DNA from: an uncultured Prevotella sp.
GTDB taxonomy: Bacteria > Bacteroidota > Bacteroidia > Bacteroidales > Bacteroidaceae
Direction: 5' to 3'
Length of the DNA stretch: 64,000 nt
NCBI GenBank assembly: GCA_905234265.1
Contig: CAJOHJ010000009.1
Span: 94,061 to 158,060 of the forward strand
The translations under genes were made by a program, and so were the position numbers. This document shows, one piece after another, positions 8,233-17,719 of the stretch (positions within the stretch are counted from its first letter, which is position 1; each line of letters starts with the position of its first letter). Under the pieces are notes generated by a model that was given only the letters and a program-made list of their open reading frames with translations, was not told the origin of the DNA and searched no databases.

Positions 8233-10035
8233 CTATTTAACTACTATCTTCTTGCCGCCGACGATGTACAGTCCCCTCTTAGGCTGCTGGATGCGCTGGC
8301 CTTGCATGTTGAAGACTGTTCGGTCTGTGTCAATACTATTGACACCAACAGAACTGATGGCCGTTGCGTCGCCGAAGAGCGAGAGGAACGGAGCAGGCGA
8401 TGCTGCCGGCAGGGCCAGATAAGCCTTGTTGGCGCCATTGGTGAATGCAGCACCATCGGCCGCCATCCAGTAGAAGCCCAGGCCGTTTGCGCCGTTCTGC
8501 AGGGCATAGTACTTAGTGCCGCCAGTAGTCAGGGCAGCCTCGTCAGTACCCTTCAGCAGGTTGCCAGCAGGAGCGGCAGTAGCGTCGCCAATCTTCTCAG
8601 TAAGAGTGTAAACCATGTCGGACGTAGCCTTCAGCAGCACAGCAGTGCCTGCAGGGACAACGTCGCCAGCATTGTACCGCCAGTTCAGCGTCAGCACTCC
8701 GCCATTCTCCTCGTCAACAGTAGCAGCCTGCAGACCGTCGGGCAGAGTAACGGCCATCGTGCTGTTATAGTATGTGCCGTAGAGCAGCTCACCATTGTAT
8801 ATATTCTGGTATTCAGGACCTGGATAGACGACTGTAATGGTGCGATAATAAGAGCCGTCACCGATGACAATGTCAATCGTAGCATCAGAGCCATTATAGG
8901 TAGCTGTAGTAGAGAAATTGCCTGCCGAGCCAGAAGAAGGAGCATCGTATTCTGATGAGCCGGCGATTGTTGTGGTTGTCATGGCATTGTATGTAACGAT
9001 AGTTACTTTCATTCCCTTTGCAGCAGGAATAGTCAGCTTAGTGCCACCGTTCAGCTGCGCCCAGTCGTTCCAGCTGCCATTGGCCAGCTTGCCGCCATTG
9101 TTTGTGTCAAAATACATCGGAACATCAATATTGTATCCAAGAACATCAGCCTGTGCAACCCAAACGCCGGTCTTACCCTCATAGCTAACCGTCGGCGCAC
9201 CGTTTTTCCGTTGGAAATCCCAGACGACTGTAGTAGCCTGGCTACGGTCATTCAAAGAAACAGTGTTTGCCTCAAAACGCGGCGTAACGACAGCATCCTC
9301 GTCGAAACCATAGGCTGTACCAGCCCACAGTGCACCACCTGCATCTTGCCAACATTCAAAGGTGTAGCCCTCCTTATACAGCATAAAGTTGCCTGGCATC
9401 GTAAATTCAGGGGCAGCCTTTATGTCCTGAGTGATTGAAGGTGGTACATCGCCTTCTGCTCCTGTGTCGCCCTTTGAGAAAGACAGTGTAACATTATTTG
9501 GCACATAGGTGGTCTTCTCAACGGCAAAGTACGGAGTGTAGCTGCCACCGGAAATGGTCAGTGTTGTTGCTGCGTCGATAACAACTACCGTAGAAGCGAT
9601 GTTGTCTGTCTTGTTATTATGATAGCAAACACCAGTGCATGTACTGAATGTCGCTATTTCTGTACCACCATTCTTGATTTTTACATCACCACCCCAATTA
9701 CACGTTCCCATATAGATACGGTAAGTACCTGCTTCCACAGGAACCGTTGCGCTGAAGTTTCCCCATCCGTGTTCATCTGAGTGGTACTTTCCACTTAAAA
9801 CAGCAATAGCCTCGGCAGCGTCTTTGTCAACGCGTGCCATTGTTGCATCAATACCAATCTCTACAGAAGTCTTATTGGTAATCTCATCGCTCGTCAGCAG
9901 ATTGGCATTCAAGGTAAGATGTGTACCGCTTGTAAGCTCAACCTTAATGTCTGTCCAGTCAGCATTTGCAGCTGTCGGCACCATTAGAAGGGCAAGAAGT
10001 ACCCCCCCCACGATTTTTGTAAAATTTCTTTTCAT
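8233..10035 (-). CDS. Secreted protein with '...KRGLYIVGGKKIVVK' C-terminal tail
   Basis: 600 aa; signal peptide MKRNFTKIVGGVLLALLMVPTAANA; C-terminus VFNMQGQRIQQPKRGLYIVGGKKIVVK. Confidence 0.8.
   Translation of the reverse strand: MKRNFTKIVGGVLLALLMVPTAANADWTDIKVELTSGTHLTLNANLLTSDEITNKTSVEIGIDATMARVDKDAAEAIAVLSGKYHSDEHGWGNFSATVPVEAGTYRIYMGTCNWGGDVKIKNGGTEIATFSTCTGVCYHNNKTDNIASTVVVIDAATTLTISGGSYTPYFAVEKTTYVPNNVTLSFSKGDTGAEGDVPPSITQDIKAAPEFTMPGNFMLYKEGYTFECWQDAGGALWAGTAYGFDEDAVVTPRFEANTVSLNDRSQATTVVWDFQRKNGAPTVSYEGKTGVWVAQADVLGYNIDVPMYFDTNNGGKLANGSWNDWAQLNGGTKLTIPAAKGMKVTIVTYNAMTTTTIAGSSEYDAPSSGSAGNFSTTATYNGSDATIDIVIGDGSYYRTITVVYPGPEYQNIYNGELLYGTYYNSTMAVTLPDGLQAATVDEENGGVLTLNWRYNAGDVVPAGTAVLLKATSDMVYTLTEKIGDATAAPAGNLLKGTDEAALTTGGTKYYALQNGANGLGFYWMAADGAAFTNGANKAYLALPAASPAPFLSLFGDATAISSVGVNSIDTDRTVFNMQGQRIQQPKRGLYIVGGKKIVVK
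10002..10009. repeat. C8/G8 homopolymer inside signal-peptide codons of the 8233-10035 CDS
   Basis: + strand ACCCCCCCCA; coding strand ATC GTG GGG GGG GTA. Confidence 0.95.
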
Positions 10036-10140
10036 GTTAGTTTTAGTTAATAATTTATGTATTGAAAAAATATAAAATCTTACAAACGGTGCAAAGGTAA
10101 CGAATTCCGCTTAACAAAAAGAGTATTTTGCAAAAAAAAA

Positions 10141-10231
10141 AATTATCTCTGCAAGATACAAATTTATCTCAATGACTTACGAAATTATCTTACGGAGATA
10201 ATTTTTTATCTCTGCATGTTACAAAAATGTC
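10141..10231. repeat. Copies of the dispersed 21-bp ATTATCTCTGCATGTTACGA family
   Basis: AATTATCTCTGCAAGATACAA / ATTTATCTCAATGACTTACGA / AATTATCTTACGGAGATAATTTTTTATCTCTGCATGTTAC. Confidence 0.85.
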
Positions 10232-10726
10232 TTACGCATCGGCAAACACACGGCCGTCGCTGAGCGTCACGGTGAGCTTGGTGTATTCCGAGTGGAAGTC
10301 GTTGCGCAGGCGGTCGAGATAGCGGCGGCACTCCCAGTGGCACATGGGCAGGTCGTGCAGCAGATAGTTGCCGCAGGTGTCGGGAGTGGTTGCCGGCACC
10401 TCCTGTTGTGTAAGCATCCACTCCAGGCACTCGATGGTCAACTGGCGCATGTCCTCAACGCTGTAGTCGCCGAGCATGATGATGTACATGCCCGTAAGGC
10501 ATCCCATGGGGCCTACGTAGACGACGTCGTCCTTCACCCTCGAGTTGCGGAACCATGTTGCCATGAGGTGTTCGATGCTGTGGATGGCCGACGGGGCTAC
10601 GGCCGGCTCCTTGTTAGGCTCGGTGATGCGGAGGTCGAAGGTGCGGAAGCCCTTGTCGTCGCGCGAAATGTAGATGCCCGGCTTCAGTCGGGTATGGTCG
10701 ATGGTAAAGCTCTGAATTACTTCCAT
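10232..10726 (-). CDS. luxS: S-ribosylhomocysteine lyase
   Basis: Start at 10726 (MEVIQSFTIDHTRLKPGIYISR); HSIEHLMATWFRN zinc-site motif; GPMGCLTGMY. Confidence 0.95.
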   Translation of the reverse strand: MEVIQSFTIDHTRLKPGIYISRDDKGFRTFDLRITEPNKEPAVAPSAIHSIEHLMATWFRNSRVKDDVVYVGPMGCLTGMYIIMLGDYSVEDMRQLTIECLEWMLTQQEVPATTPDTCGNYLLHDLPMCHWECRRYLDRLRNDFHSEYTKLTVTLSDGRVFADA

Positions 10727-10794
10727 GGCTGTTCTGTTATATATATAATAATGTGTAGGCTGCTGTGGCAAGCCGCCTGCAAAAGTACATAAAA

Positions 10795-10830
10795 AATGCC
10801 GCCCGGCAAATTCGGACGGCACTTTTTTAT
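10795..10830. terminator. Rho-independent terminator between gap and luxS
   Basis: TGCCGCCCG..CGGACGGCA stem flanked by A/T runs. Confidence 0.7.
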
Positions 10831-10872
10831 TTAATCTTATAATTTTAGCAAGCTTTCGTTTGCCCTTGCTGC

Positions 10873-11898
10873 TTATTTGAGCTCTGCAAGATACTTGATG
10901 GTGCGAACCATCTGGCTGGTGTAAGAGTTCTCATTGTCGTACCAGGCAACAACCTGAACGAGAGAGTTGCCGTCGCCAATCTTGCTGACCATTGTCTGGT
11001 TGGCGTCGAAGAGCGAACCGAACTTCATGCCGATGATGTCGCTTGAAACGAGCTTCTCCTCAGTGTAGCCGAACGACTCGTTGGCAGCAGCCTTCATGGC
11101 GGCGTTGATGCCCTCTACGGTAACCTCACCCTTTACAACAGCGTGCAGGATGGTGGTAGAACCTGTAGGAGTCGGAACGCGCTGGGCAGCACCGATGAGC
11201 TTGCCGTTCAGCTCGGGGATAACCAGACCGATGGCCTTGGCAGCACCAGTAGAGTTAGGAACGATGTTCTGGGCACCGGCACGAGCGCGCTGTACGTCGC
11301 CCTTGCGCTGAGGACCGTCGAGAATCATCTGGTCGCCAGTGTAGGCGTGAACAGTTGTCATGATACCGCTCTGGATGGCAGCGAAGTCGTTAAGAGCCTT
11401 CGTCATAGGAGCCAGACAGTTGGTGGTGCAAGAAGCAGCAGAGATAACGGTGTCGGCAGGAGTCAGAGTCTTGTGGTTAACGTTGTAAACGATGGTGGGC
11501 AGGTCGTTGCCGGCAGGAGCAGAGATGACAACCTTCTTGGCACCAGCCTGGATGTGAGCGCTGGCCTTCTCCTTAGAAGTGTAGAAGCCTGTGCACTCCA
11601 GCACTACGTCTACGTCCAGCTTGCCCCAAGGCAGCTCAGCAGCGTTAGGAATAGCATAGATGGTAATTTTCTTACCGTCAACTACGATGTAGTCCTCACC
11701 AGCCTCTACAGTGTGCTTGTTCTCGCCGAACTTGCCAGCGAAACCACCCTGAGCGGTGTCATACTTCAGCAGGTGAGCCAGCATCTTCGGGCTGGTCAAG
11801 TCGTTGATTGCTACTACTTCATAACCTTCAGCCTCGAACATCTGACGGAAAGCGAGGCGACCAATACGGCCAAAGCCGTTAATAGCTACTTTTGTCAT
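10873..11898 (-). CDS. gap: Glyceraldehyde-3-phosphate dehydrogenase, type I
   Basis: [19 protein letters not shown]; active site [12 protein letters not shown]. Confidence 0.98.
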   Translation of the reverse strand: MTKVAINGFGRIGRLAFRQMFEAEGYEVVAINDLTSPKMLAHLLKYDTAQGGFAGKFGENKHTVEAGEDYIVVDGKKITIYAIPNAAELPWGKLDVDVVLECTGFYTSKEKASAHIQAGAKKVVISAPAGNDLPTIVYNVNHKTLTPADTVISAASCTTNCLAPMTKALNDFAAIQSGIMTTVHAYTGDQMILDGPQRKGDVQRARAGAQNIVPNSTGAAKAIGLVIPELNGKLIGAAQRVPTPTGSTTILHAVVKGEVTVEGINAAMKAAANESFGYTEEKLVSSDIIGMKFGSLFDANQTMVSKIGDGNSLVQVVAWYDNENSYTSQMVRTIKYLAELK

Positions 11899-12152
11899 AC
11901 TTTTTTATAAAAAATGGTGTTAAAAATCTCTTTTACATCAAGAAAATCATGTATTTATTACACTTTTTCCTTATTTCGGGTGCAAAGTTAGTAATTTTTC
12001 TCTATATTTGCACGTAATTTCAGTATTAATTTAAGTGAAAAGTGGCCGACGGCAGGCGAAAAATGAGATAAATCAAGACTGCAGGCCTGAGATTGCAAAA
12101 CGAAGATGACAAAATCAATTTAAATATTAATCTTTTAAAAAACAAAAGCATT

Positions 12153-12536
12153 ATGGGATTTATCAGTGAATTCAAGGAGTTTGCCATGAAGGGCAACGTT
12201 ATGGACATGGCAGTAGGCGTCATCATCGGCGGTGCCTTCGGCAAGATTGTGTCAAGCCTCGTCGATGACATTCTGATGCCTCTGGTTGGCGTGCTGACCG
12301 GCGGTGTGAACTTCACCACGCTGGCTGCCACCGTGGGCGACGCTGAGGTGAAGTACGGACAGTTCATCCAGAACATCGTCGACTTCCTCATCGTGGCCTT
12401 CTGCATCTTCCTCATGCTGAAGGGCATCAACAAGCTGAACCGCAAGAAGGCTGAGCCAGAGGCTCCTGCAGCTCCTGCCGGACCTACGCAGGAAGAGCTG
12501 CTGGCCGAAATCCGCGACCTGCTGAAGCAGAAGTAA
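12153..12536 (+). CDS. mscL: Large-conductance mechanosensitive channel
   Basis: [43 protein letters not shown]. Confidence 0.96.
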   Translation: MGFISEFKEFAMKGNVMDMAVGVIIGGAFGKIVSSLVDDILMPLVGVLTGGVNFTTLAATVGDAEVKYGQFIQNIVDFLIVAFCIFLMLKGINKLNRKKAEPEAPAAPAGPTQEELLAEIRDLLKQK

Positions 12537-12553
12537 GCTATTACCTCCAACGA

Positions 12554-12600
12554 CTGCTACGCCTTTATTTATATATAAGGTGTAGCAGCCGCTTTTGTTT
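12554..12600 (+). terminator. Rho-independent terminator after mscL
   Basis: CTGCTAC...GTAGCAG stem (12554-12588) followed by a T-rich tail. Confidence 0.7.
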
Positions 12601-12608
12601 TCCCTACT

Positions 12609-14318
12609 ATGGACAAGAAACTCGACTTCAAGCCGAAGATCATATCGGCCATAAAGAATTACAACAAAAAGACTTTCACTGCCGACCTGATGGCCGGCAT
12701 CATCGTCGGCATCGTGGCCCTTCCGCTGGCCATAGCATTCGGCATTGCCAGTGGCGTAAGCCCTGAGAAGGGCATCATCACGGCCATCGTGGCCGGACTG
12801 GCAATATCACTCTTCGGCGGCAGTAAGGTGCAGATTGGCGGCCCAACGGGAGCGTTCATCGTCATCGTGGCAGGCATCATCCAGCAATACGGCATACAGG
12901 GCCTTACCATCGCAACGCTGATGGCAGGCGTCTTCCTCATACTGCTCGGCGTGCTGCGACTCGGCACCATAATAAAATACATTCCCTACCCCATCGTAGT
13001 GGGATTCACCAGCGGCATTGCCGTAACCATCTTCACCACTCAGATAAAGGACCTGCTGGGCCTCACCATGAACAGCGTGCCGGGCGACTTCATAGAGAAG
13101 TGGATTGCATACATCAGCAACATTGGCACCATCGACTGGTGGAGCGCTGCGGTGGGCATCTGCAGCGTGGCCATCATTGCCGCATGGCCGCTGCTGGTGC
13201 GACTGTTCAAGCTGTCGCCGCTGAAGTCGCTGCCTGGCTCGCTGGTGGCCATCATCGTGATGACCGCAGGCGCACTGCTGCTGAAGCAGTATGCCGGCGT
13301 CAGCAGCATTGAAACCATCGGCGACCGCTTCAGCATCAATTCCAGCCTGCCGGGAGCCGTTGTCCCCGAAATGTCATGGACTGTCATCAAAAGCCTCGTG
13401 GGGCCTGCTGTAACCATAGCCGTTCTGGGAGCCATCGAAAGCCTGCTGTCGGCAACGGTGGCCGACGGCGTCATCGGCGACCACCACAATTCAAACACGG
13501 AACTCATCGGCCAGGGAATTGCCAACTTGGCATCGCCGCTGTTTGGAGGCATTCCGGCAACAGGAGCCATTGCACGCACCATGACCAACATCAACAACGG
13601 CGGACGCACGCCTGTCGCAGGCATCATTCACGCCGCCGTGCTGCTGCTGATATTCCTATTCCTCATGCCTCTGGCACAGTACATCCCCATGGCCTGCCTG
13701 GCTGGCGTGCTGGTGGTGGTGGCCTACGGCATGAGCGGATGGCGCTCGTTCCTTGCAATGGCGCGGCGCAATCCGAAGAGCGACGTCACCGTGCTGCTGC
13801 TGACTTTCTTCCTGACCATCATCTTCGACCTCACCGTAGCCATTGAGTTCGGACTCGTATGCGCATGCCTGCTGTTCATGCGCCGCATGGCAGAGACCAC
13901 TGATGTACACGCCGTCATCAACGAGATAGACCTCAACGCCGACGCCGACATGGAGCGCGGCAATCTGGAGCATCTCACCATTCCCGACGGCGTAGAGGTC
14001 TACGAAATCAACGGCCCTTACTTCTTCGGCGCCGGCAACCGCTTCGAGGACATCATGGCACGCTACGGCAGCCACCCCAAGGTGCGCATCATACGCATGC
14101 GTAAAGTACCTTTCATTGACTCCACGGGCATGCACAACCTCGAAAACATGTGCATGATGAGCCGCAAGGAGGGCATCACCGTTGTGCTTTCGGGCGTCAA
14201 CGCGAAAGTAGAGGCTGTCTTGAAGCGCAACGGCTTCGACAGCCTGCTGGGCGAGAAGAACATCTGCAACCACATCGACCTGGCACTGGCAAGGGCTAAT
14301 GAGATTATTGGAAATTGA
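12609..14318 (+). CDS. SulP-family anion permease with STAS domain
   Basis: 569 aa; N-terminal SulP TM segments; C-terminal STAS (IRMRKVPFIDSTGMHNLENM). Confidence 0.92.
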   Translation: MDKKLDFKPKIISAIKNYNKKTFTADLMAGIIVGIVALPLAIAFGIASGVSPEKGIITAIVAGLAISLFGGSKVQIGGPTGAFIVIVAGIIQQYGIQGLTIATLMAGVFLILLGVLRLGTIIKYIPYPIVVGFTSGIAVTIFTTQIKDLLGLTMNSVPGDFIEKWIAYISNIGTIDWWSAAVGICSVAIIAAWPLLVRLFKLSPLKSLPGSLVAIIVMTAGALLLKQYAGVSSIETIGDRFSINSSLPGAVVPEMSWTVIKSLVGPAVTIAVLGAIESLLSATVADGVIGDHHNSNTELIGQGIANLASPLFGGIPATGAIARTMTNINNGGRTPVAGIIHAAVLLLIFLFLMPLAQYIPMACLAGVLVVVAYGMSGWRSFLAMARRNPKSDVTVLLLTFFLTIIFDLTVAIEFGLVCACLLFMRRMAETTDVHAVINEIDLNADADMERGNLEHLTIPDGVEVYEINGPYFFGAGNRFEDIMARYGSHPKVRIIRMRKVPFIDSTGMHNLENMCMMSRKEGITVVLSGVNAKVEAVLKRNGFDSLLGEKNICNHIDLALARANEIIGN

Positions 14319-14397
14319 GAAATTGAGAAAATTATTCATTATGCATTAAGCATTACCCAGGGGTACTTGCACAACCCCCTTTAACAAAACAAGATTT

Positions 14398-15102
14398 ATG
14401 GAACAAAACAACAATTCTTCAAAAGTCAGTGTGCTGTTTATGCTTTACGGCACACTGTTTTGCGTCTGCCTGATAACGGCCAACGTACTCGAGACAAAGC
14501 AGATTTCCTTCGGCCCGGTAAATCTTACTGCCGGCATCATCGTGTTCCCCATATCCTACATCCTCAACGACGTCGTGTGCGAAGTGTGGGGCTATCAACG
14601 CACACGCATGCTGATATGGATGGGCTTTGCCATGAACTTCCTGTTCGTCGTCTTCGGAGCCATTGCCGACTGGATACCCGGTGCGCCCTACTGGCACGGC
14701 GACGAGGGCTTCCACGTCATTTTCGGCCTTGCGCCACGCATTGCCGCTGCCTCGTTCATAGCCTTCCTGGCTGGCTCGTTTGTCAACGCCTACGTGATGT
14801 CGCGCATGAAGATGATGTCGAAGGGAGAGAAGTTTTCAGCACGCGCCATTCTCAGCACCGTCTTCGGCGAAAGCGTCGACTCCGTCATCTTCTTCCCACT
14901 GGCACTCGGCGGCGTTATTCCATGGGAGGAAATGCCTTCGCTGATGATTTCACAGGTGACGCTGAAGACTCTCTACGAAATCGCCGTACTGCCCATAACC
15001 ATCCGCGTGGTAGGTTTCACCAAGCAGCACGACCATGAGGACGTCTACGACCATGAGATTTCGTACAACATCTTCAAAATCCTTGAAACAAGGAAGAAAT
15101 AG
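14398..15102 (+). CDS. Queuosine precursor transporter (YhhQ/VUT family)
   Basis: 234 aa; FPISYILNDVVCEVWGYQRTR; next to queF. Confidence 0.88.
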   Translation: MEQNNNSSKVSVLFMLYGTLFCVCLITANVLETKQISFGPVNLTAGIIVFPISYILNDVVCEVWGYQRTRMLIWMGFAMNFLFVVFGAIADWIPGAPYWHGDEGFHVIFGLAPRIAAASFIAFLAGSFVNAYVMSRMKMMSKGEKFSARAILSTVFGESVDSVIFFPLALGGVIPWEEMPSLMISQVTLKTLYEIAVLPITIRVVGFTKQHDHEDVYDHEISYNIFKILETRKK

Positions 15103-15154
15103 AAAATAAAGATTAAAAATTAAATTATGCATTATGCATTAAGCATTATAAATT

Positions 15155-15610
15155 ATGAGAGAACAAGAAAACCTGAAGCTTCTGGGCAAGAAAACAGAAT
15201 ACAAGACAGACTATGCACCAGAAGTGCTGGAGACTTTCGAGAACAAACATAAGGACAACGACTACTGGGTGCAGTTCAACTGCCCTGAGTTCACATCGCT
15301 CTGCCCCATCACCGGACAGCCCGACTTTGCAGAAATAAAAATAATGTATATTCCCGGCGAACGCATGGTTGAGTCGAAGAGCCTGAAACTCTACCTCTTC
15401 TCTTTCCGCAACCACGGCGACTTCCACGAGGACTGCGTGAACACTATCATGAAAGACCTCGTGCGCCTTATGCAGCCGAAATACATTGAGGTCGTCGGAC
15501 TGTTCACTCCTCGCGGTGGCATAAGCATATACCCCTTTGCCAACTACGGACAGCCCGGCACAAAGTATGCCGACATGGCACAGCAGCGCCTCATGGGACA
15601 CGGACTTTAG
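15155..15610 (+). CDS. queF: NADPH-dependent 7-cyano-7-deazaguanine reductase
   Basis: [42 protein letters not shown]. Confidence 0.96.
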   Translation: MREQENLKLLGKKTEYKTDYAPEVLETFENKHKDNDYWVQFNCPEFTSLCPITGQPDFAEIKIMYIPGERMVESKSLKLYLFSFRNHGDFHEDCVNTIMKDLVRLMQPKYIEVVGLFTPRGGISIYPFANYGQPGTKYADMAQQRLMGHGL

Positions 15611-16303
15611 GACAGCGGAATTGTAAGCAAGAAGCCCACCTGACAGCCAGCAGGATGCTTGTCGGCAAGTTCAAGCTTTCCACCCTGTATCACCATCATC
15701 CGCTTGCTCAGGGCCAGACCAATGCCATTGCCACTGGGCTTGGTAGTGAACGAAGGGAAGAACAGCGACTGCCGGTCCTCGTCCGCAATGGGCTGGCCGT
15801 CGTTGCCTACGTATATCACCATGCTGCGCGAAGAATGTCTCGCAGAGTCCAGGCTGACAAACAGGCGCTTGGCGCCAGCCTCCACAGCATTGTTCACAAT
15901 GTTTATAAACACATGCTTCAACATGCTTGCGTCGGCACGGACTGTAACGTCAGGCAACGCCTGCGTTTCGATGACAAGGCCGGGGTATAGCATAAAGACG
16001 CTCTCTATTATCGGGCGAAGCGGTATGTCTTCCAGCTGCGGCTTTTCGATATTCGATATCTTGCGATAGCTTACAATCAAGTCGCACATGCGCTGGCTGC
16101 TGCTACTGATGGCTGCGATGCCTGCTTCGAGGGGCGTCCCCTTAACGTCATCGCGCCCCAACAAAGAACGGCTGATGCTGACGATGGGCGTCGTGACATT
16201 GATAATCTCATGCGACATCACACGGGCTATCATCTTCCACGCACCAGCCTCATACATGATGGCCTGCTGGCATGCAATGTCGCTTAAGCGGTTTAAAGCC
16301 TAA
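15607..16303 (-). pseudogene. Sensor histidine kinase, 5'-truncated (DHp + HATPase remain)
   Basis: VMSHEIINVTTP H-box; FTTKPSGNGIGLALSKRM. Frame open upstream only to about 16302 (ALNRLSDIACQQAIMYEAGAWK), then a stop at the junction. Confidence 0.75.
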
Positions 16304-16858
16304 GAAGGCAGAAATCGACAACAGGCTGCGCGCCACCAGCGGCATCGCGGCCTTTAGATACTCGCGCTTCATACTCAGCAATCTGGACACCTACCTCGAA
16401 TGGCGCATCTTCAACGACCAGACGGGCGAGCAGAACTTCTTTACATGCCTGTATGTCGACAGCAACTATATGCGGACGATGGGCATCAACATCGTACAGG
16501 GCCGCAGCTTCAACGAGCGCGACAGCAACTGCTTCATCGTCAATGAGGCTACCCAGCGGCGATGGCCCTACATCAAGCCCGGCTATGAGATTGGCGGCTT
16601 CACCGTTGTAGGTGTCTGCAAGGATATTGGCTTCACGTCTGTACACAAGACCGTCATCAGGAACCGCTGGCATTTGCCATACTCAGCGACGAATTTGAAG
16701 AATGGCACGACAGGCTGGGCATTCTCAATGTGCGCATGGAGAAAGATGCTGACCGGCAACAGCTCTGCAGGCAGATTAAGAAAGTCCTTGACGGCATGGC
16801 TGGCGAACGGCAAAGGATAGTCCTGCAAAATCAATTTATGTTTCATGACAGAGTGTAA
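16304..16858 (+). pseudogene. MacB/FtsX-type ABC permease fragment, 5'-truncated and frameshifted
   Basis: AEIDNRLRATSGIAAFRYSRFIL...GINIVQGRSFNERD...; frameshift near 16660, continuing AFAILSDEFEEWHDRLGILNVRMEKDADRQQL... to a stop just before 16862. Confidence 0.7.
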
Positions 16859-16861
16859 GAA

Positions 16862-17557
16862 ATGATAAAACTTGAAAACATCGGAAAGATATTCCATACG
16901 GGCGATGTCCAGACGGTTGCACTCAGCAACGTGTCACTGGAAGTTGGGAAAGGCGAGTTCGTAGCAGTGATGGGGCCGTCGGGCTGCGGCAAGACCACAC
17001 TGCTCAACATTCTCGGCATGCTCGACAGTCCCACCAGCGGCAGCTACCTCTTCGACGGCGCCGACGTCGGACGTCTGGGCGAGAGCCAGCGCACTAAGTT
17101 GCGCAAGGGGCAGATAGGCTTTGTGTTCCAGAGCTTCAACCTCATCGACGAGCTTAACGTCTACGAGAATGTGGAACTGCCGCTCCATTACCTCGGAGTG
17201 CCAAAGAAAGAACGGCAACAACACGTGACAGACATCTTACAGCGCATGAACATCAGCCATCGCGCACAGCACTTCCCCCAGCAGCTGTCCGGCGGTCAGC
17301 AGCAGCGCGTGGCAATAGCGCGGGCCGTAGTGACTAAACCGAAACTGATACTTGCCGACGAGCCTACAGGCAATCTGGACTCCACGAACGGAATGGAGGT
17401 CATGCAGCTGCTTTCACGGCTGAACAAAATGGGAACCACCGTCATCATTGTTACGCACTCTCACCGCGATGCCGCCTATGCGCAGCGCGTGGTCAATCTC
17501 CTCGACGGCCAACTGCTGAACATGCCGAGCCTATATTATTCTAAATTGCATGAATAA
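16862..17557 (+). CDS. ABC transporter ATP-binding protein (MacB/LolD type)
   Basis: Walker A GPSGCGKTTLLNILG; signature LSGGQQQRVAIARAV; Walker B LILADEPTGNLDS. Confidence 0.95.
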   Translation: MIKLENIGKIFHTGDVQTVALSNVSLEVGKGEFVAVMGPSGCGKTTLLNILGMLDSPTSGSYLFDGADVGRLGESQRTKLRKGQIGFVFQSFNLIDELNVYENVELPLHYLGVPKKERQQHVTDILQRMNISHRAQHFPQQLSGGQQQRVAIARAVVTKPKLILADEPTGNLDSTNGMEVMQLLSRLNKMGTTVIIVTHSHRDAAYAQRVVNLLDGQLLNMPSLYYSKLHE

Positions 17558-17601
17558 TACAAGCCAAAGCCACTCAGTTGTTGATTTCAGACAAAAGCGT
17601 T

Positions 17602-17669
17602 AAAAATGCCTTATTTCCAGCGGAAACATGAAAAAAAAGTGGCGTTTCCGCTGATTATAAGGTATTTTT
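17602..17669. terminator. Long imperfect inverted repeat; likely terminator of ABC gene / upstream of BspA-like gene
   Basis: AAAAATGCCTTATTTCCAGCGGAAAC (17602-17627) against GTTTCCGCTGATTATAAGGTATTTTT (17644-17669). Confidence 0.55.
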
Positions 17670-17672
17670 TGC

Positions 17673-17680
17673 TATATTTG
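17673..17680 (+). promoter_or_regulatory. Putative -7 element (TATATTTG)
   Basis: Matches TAnnTTTG; 39 bp upstream of ATG 17720. Confidence 0.5.
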
Positions 17681-17719
17681 CAGCGGATTATTTAATTATT
17701 AACAACAAAGTTAACTACA

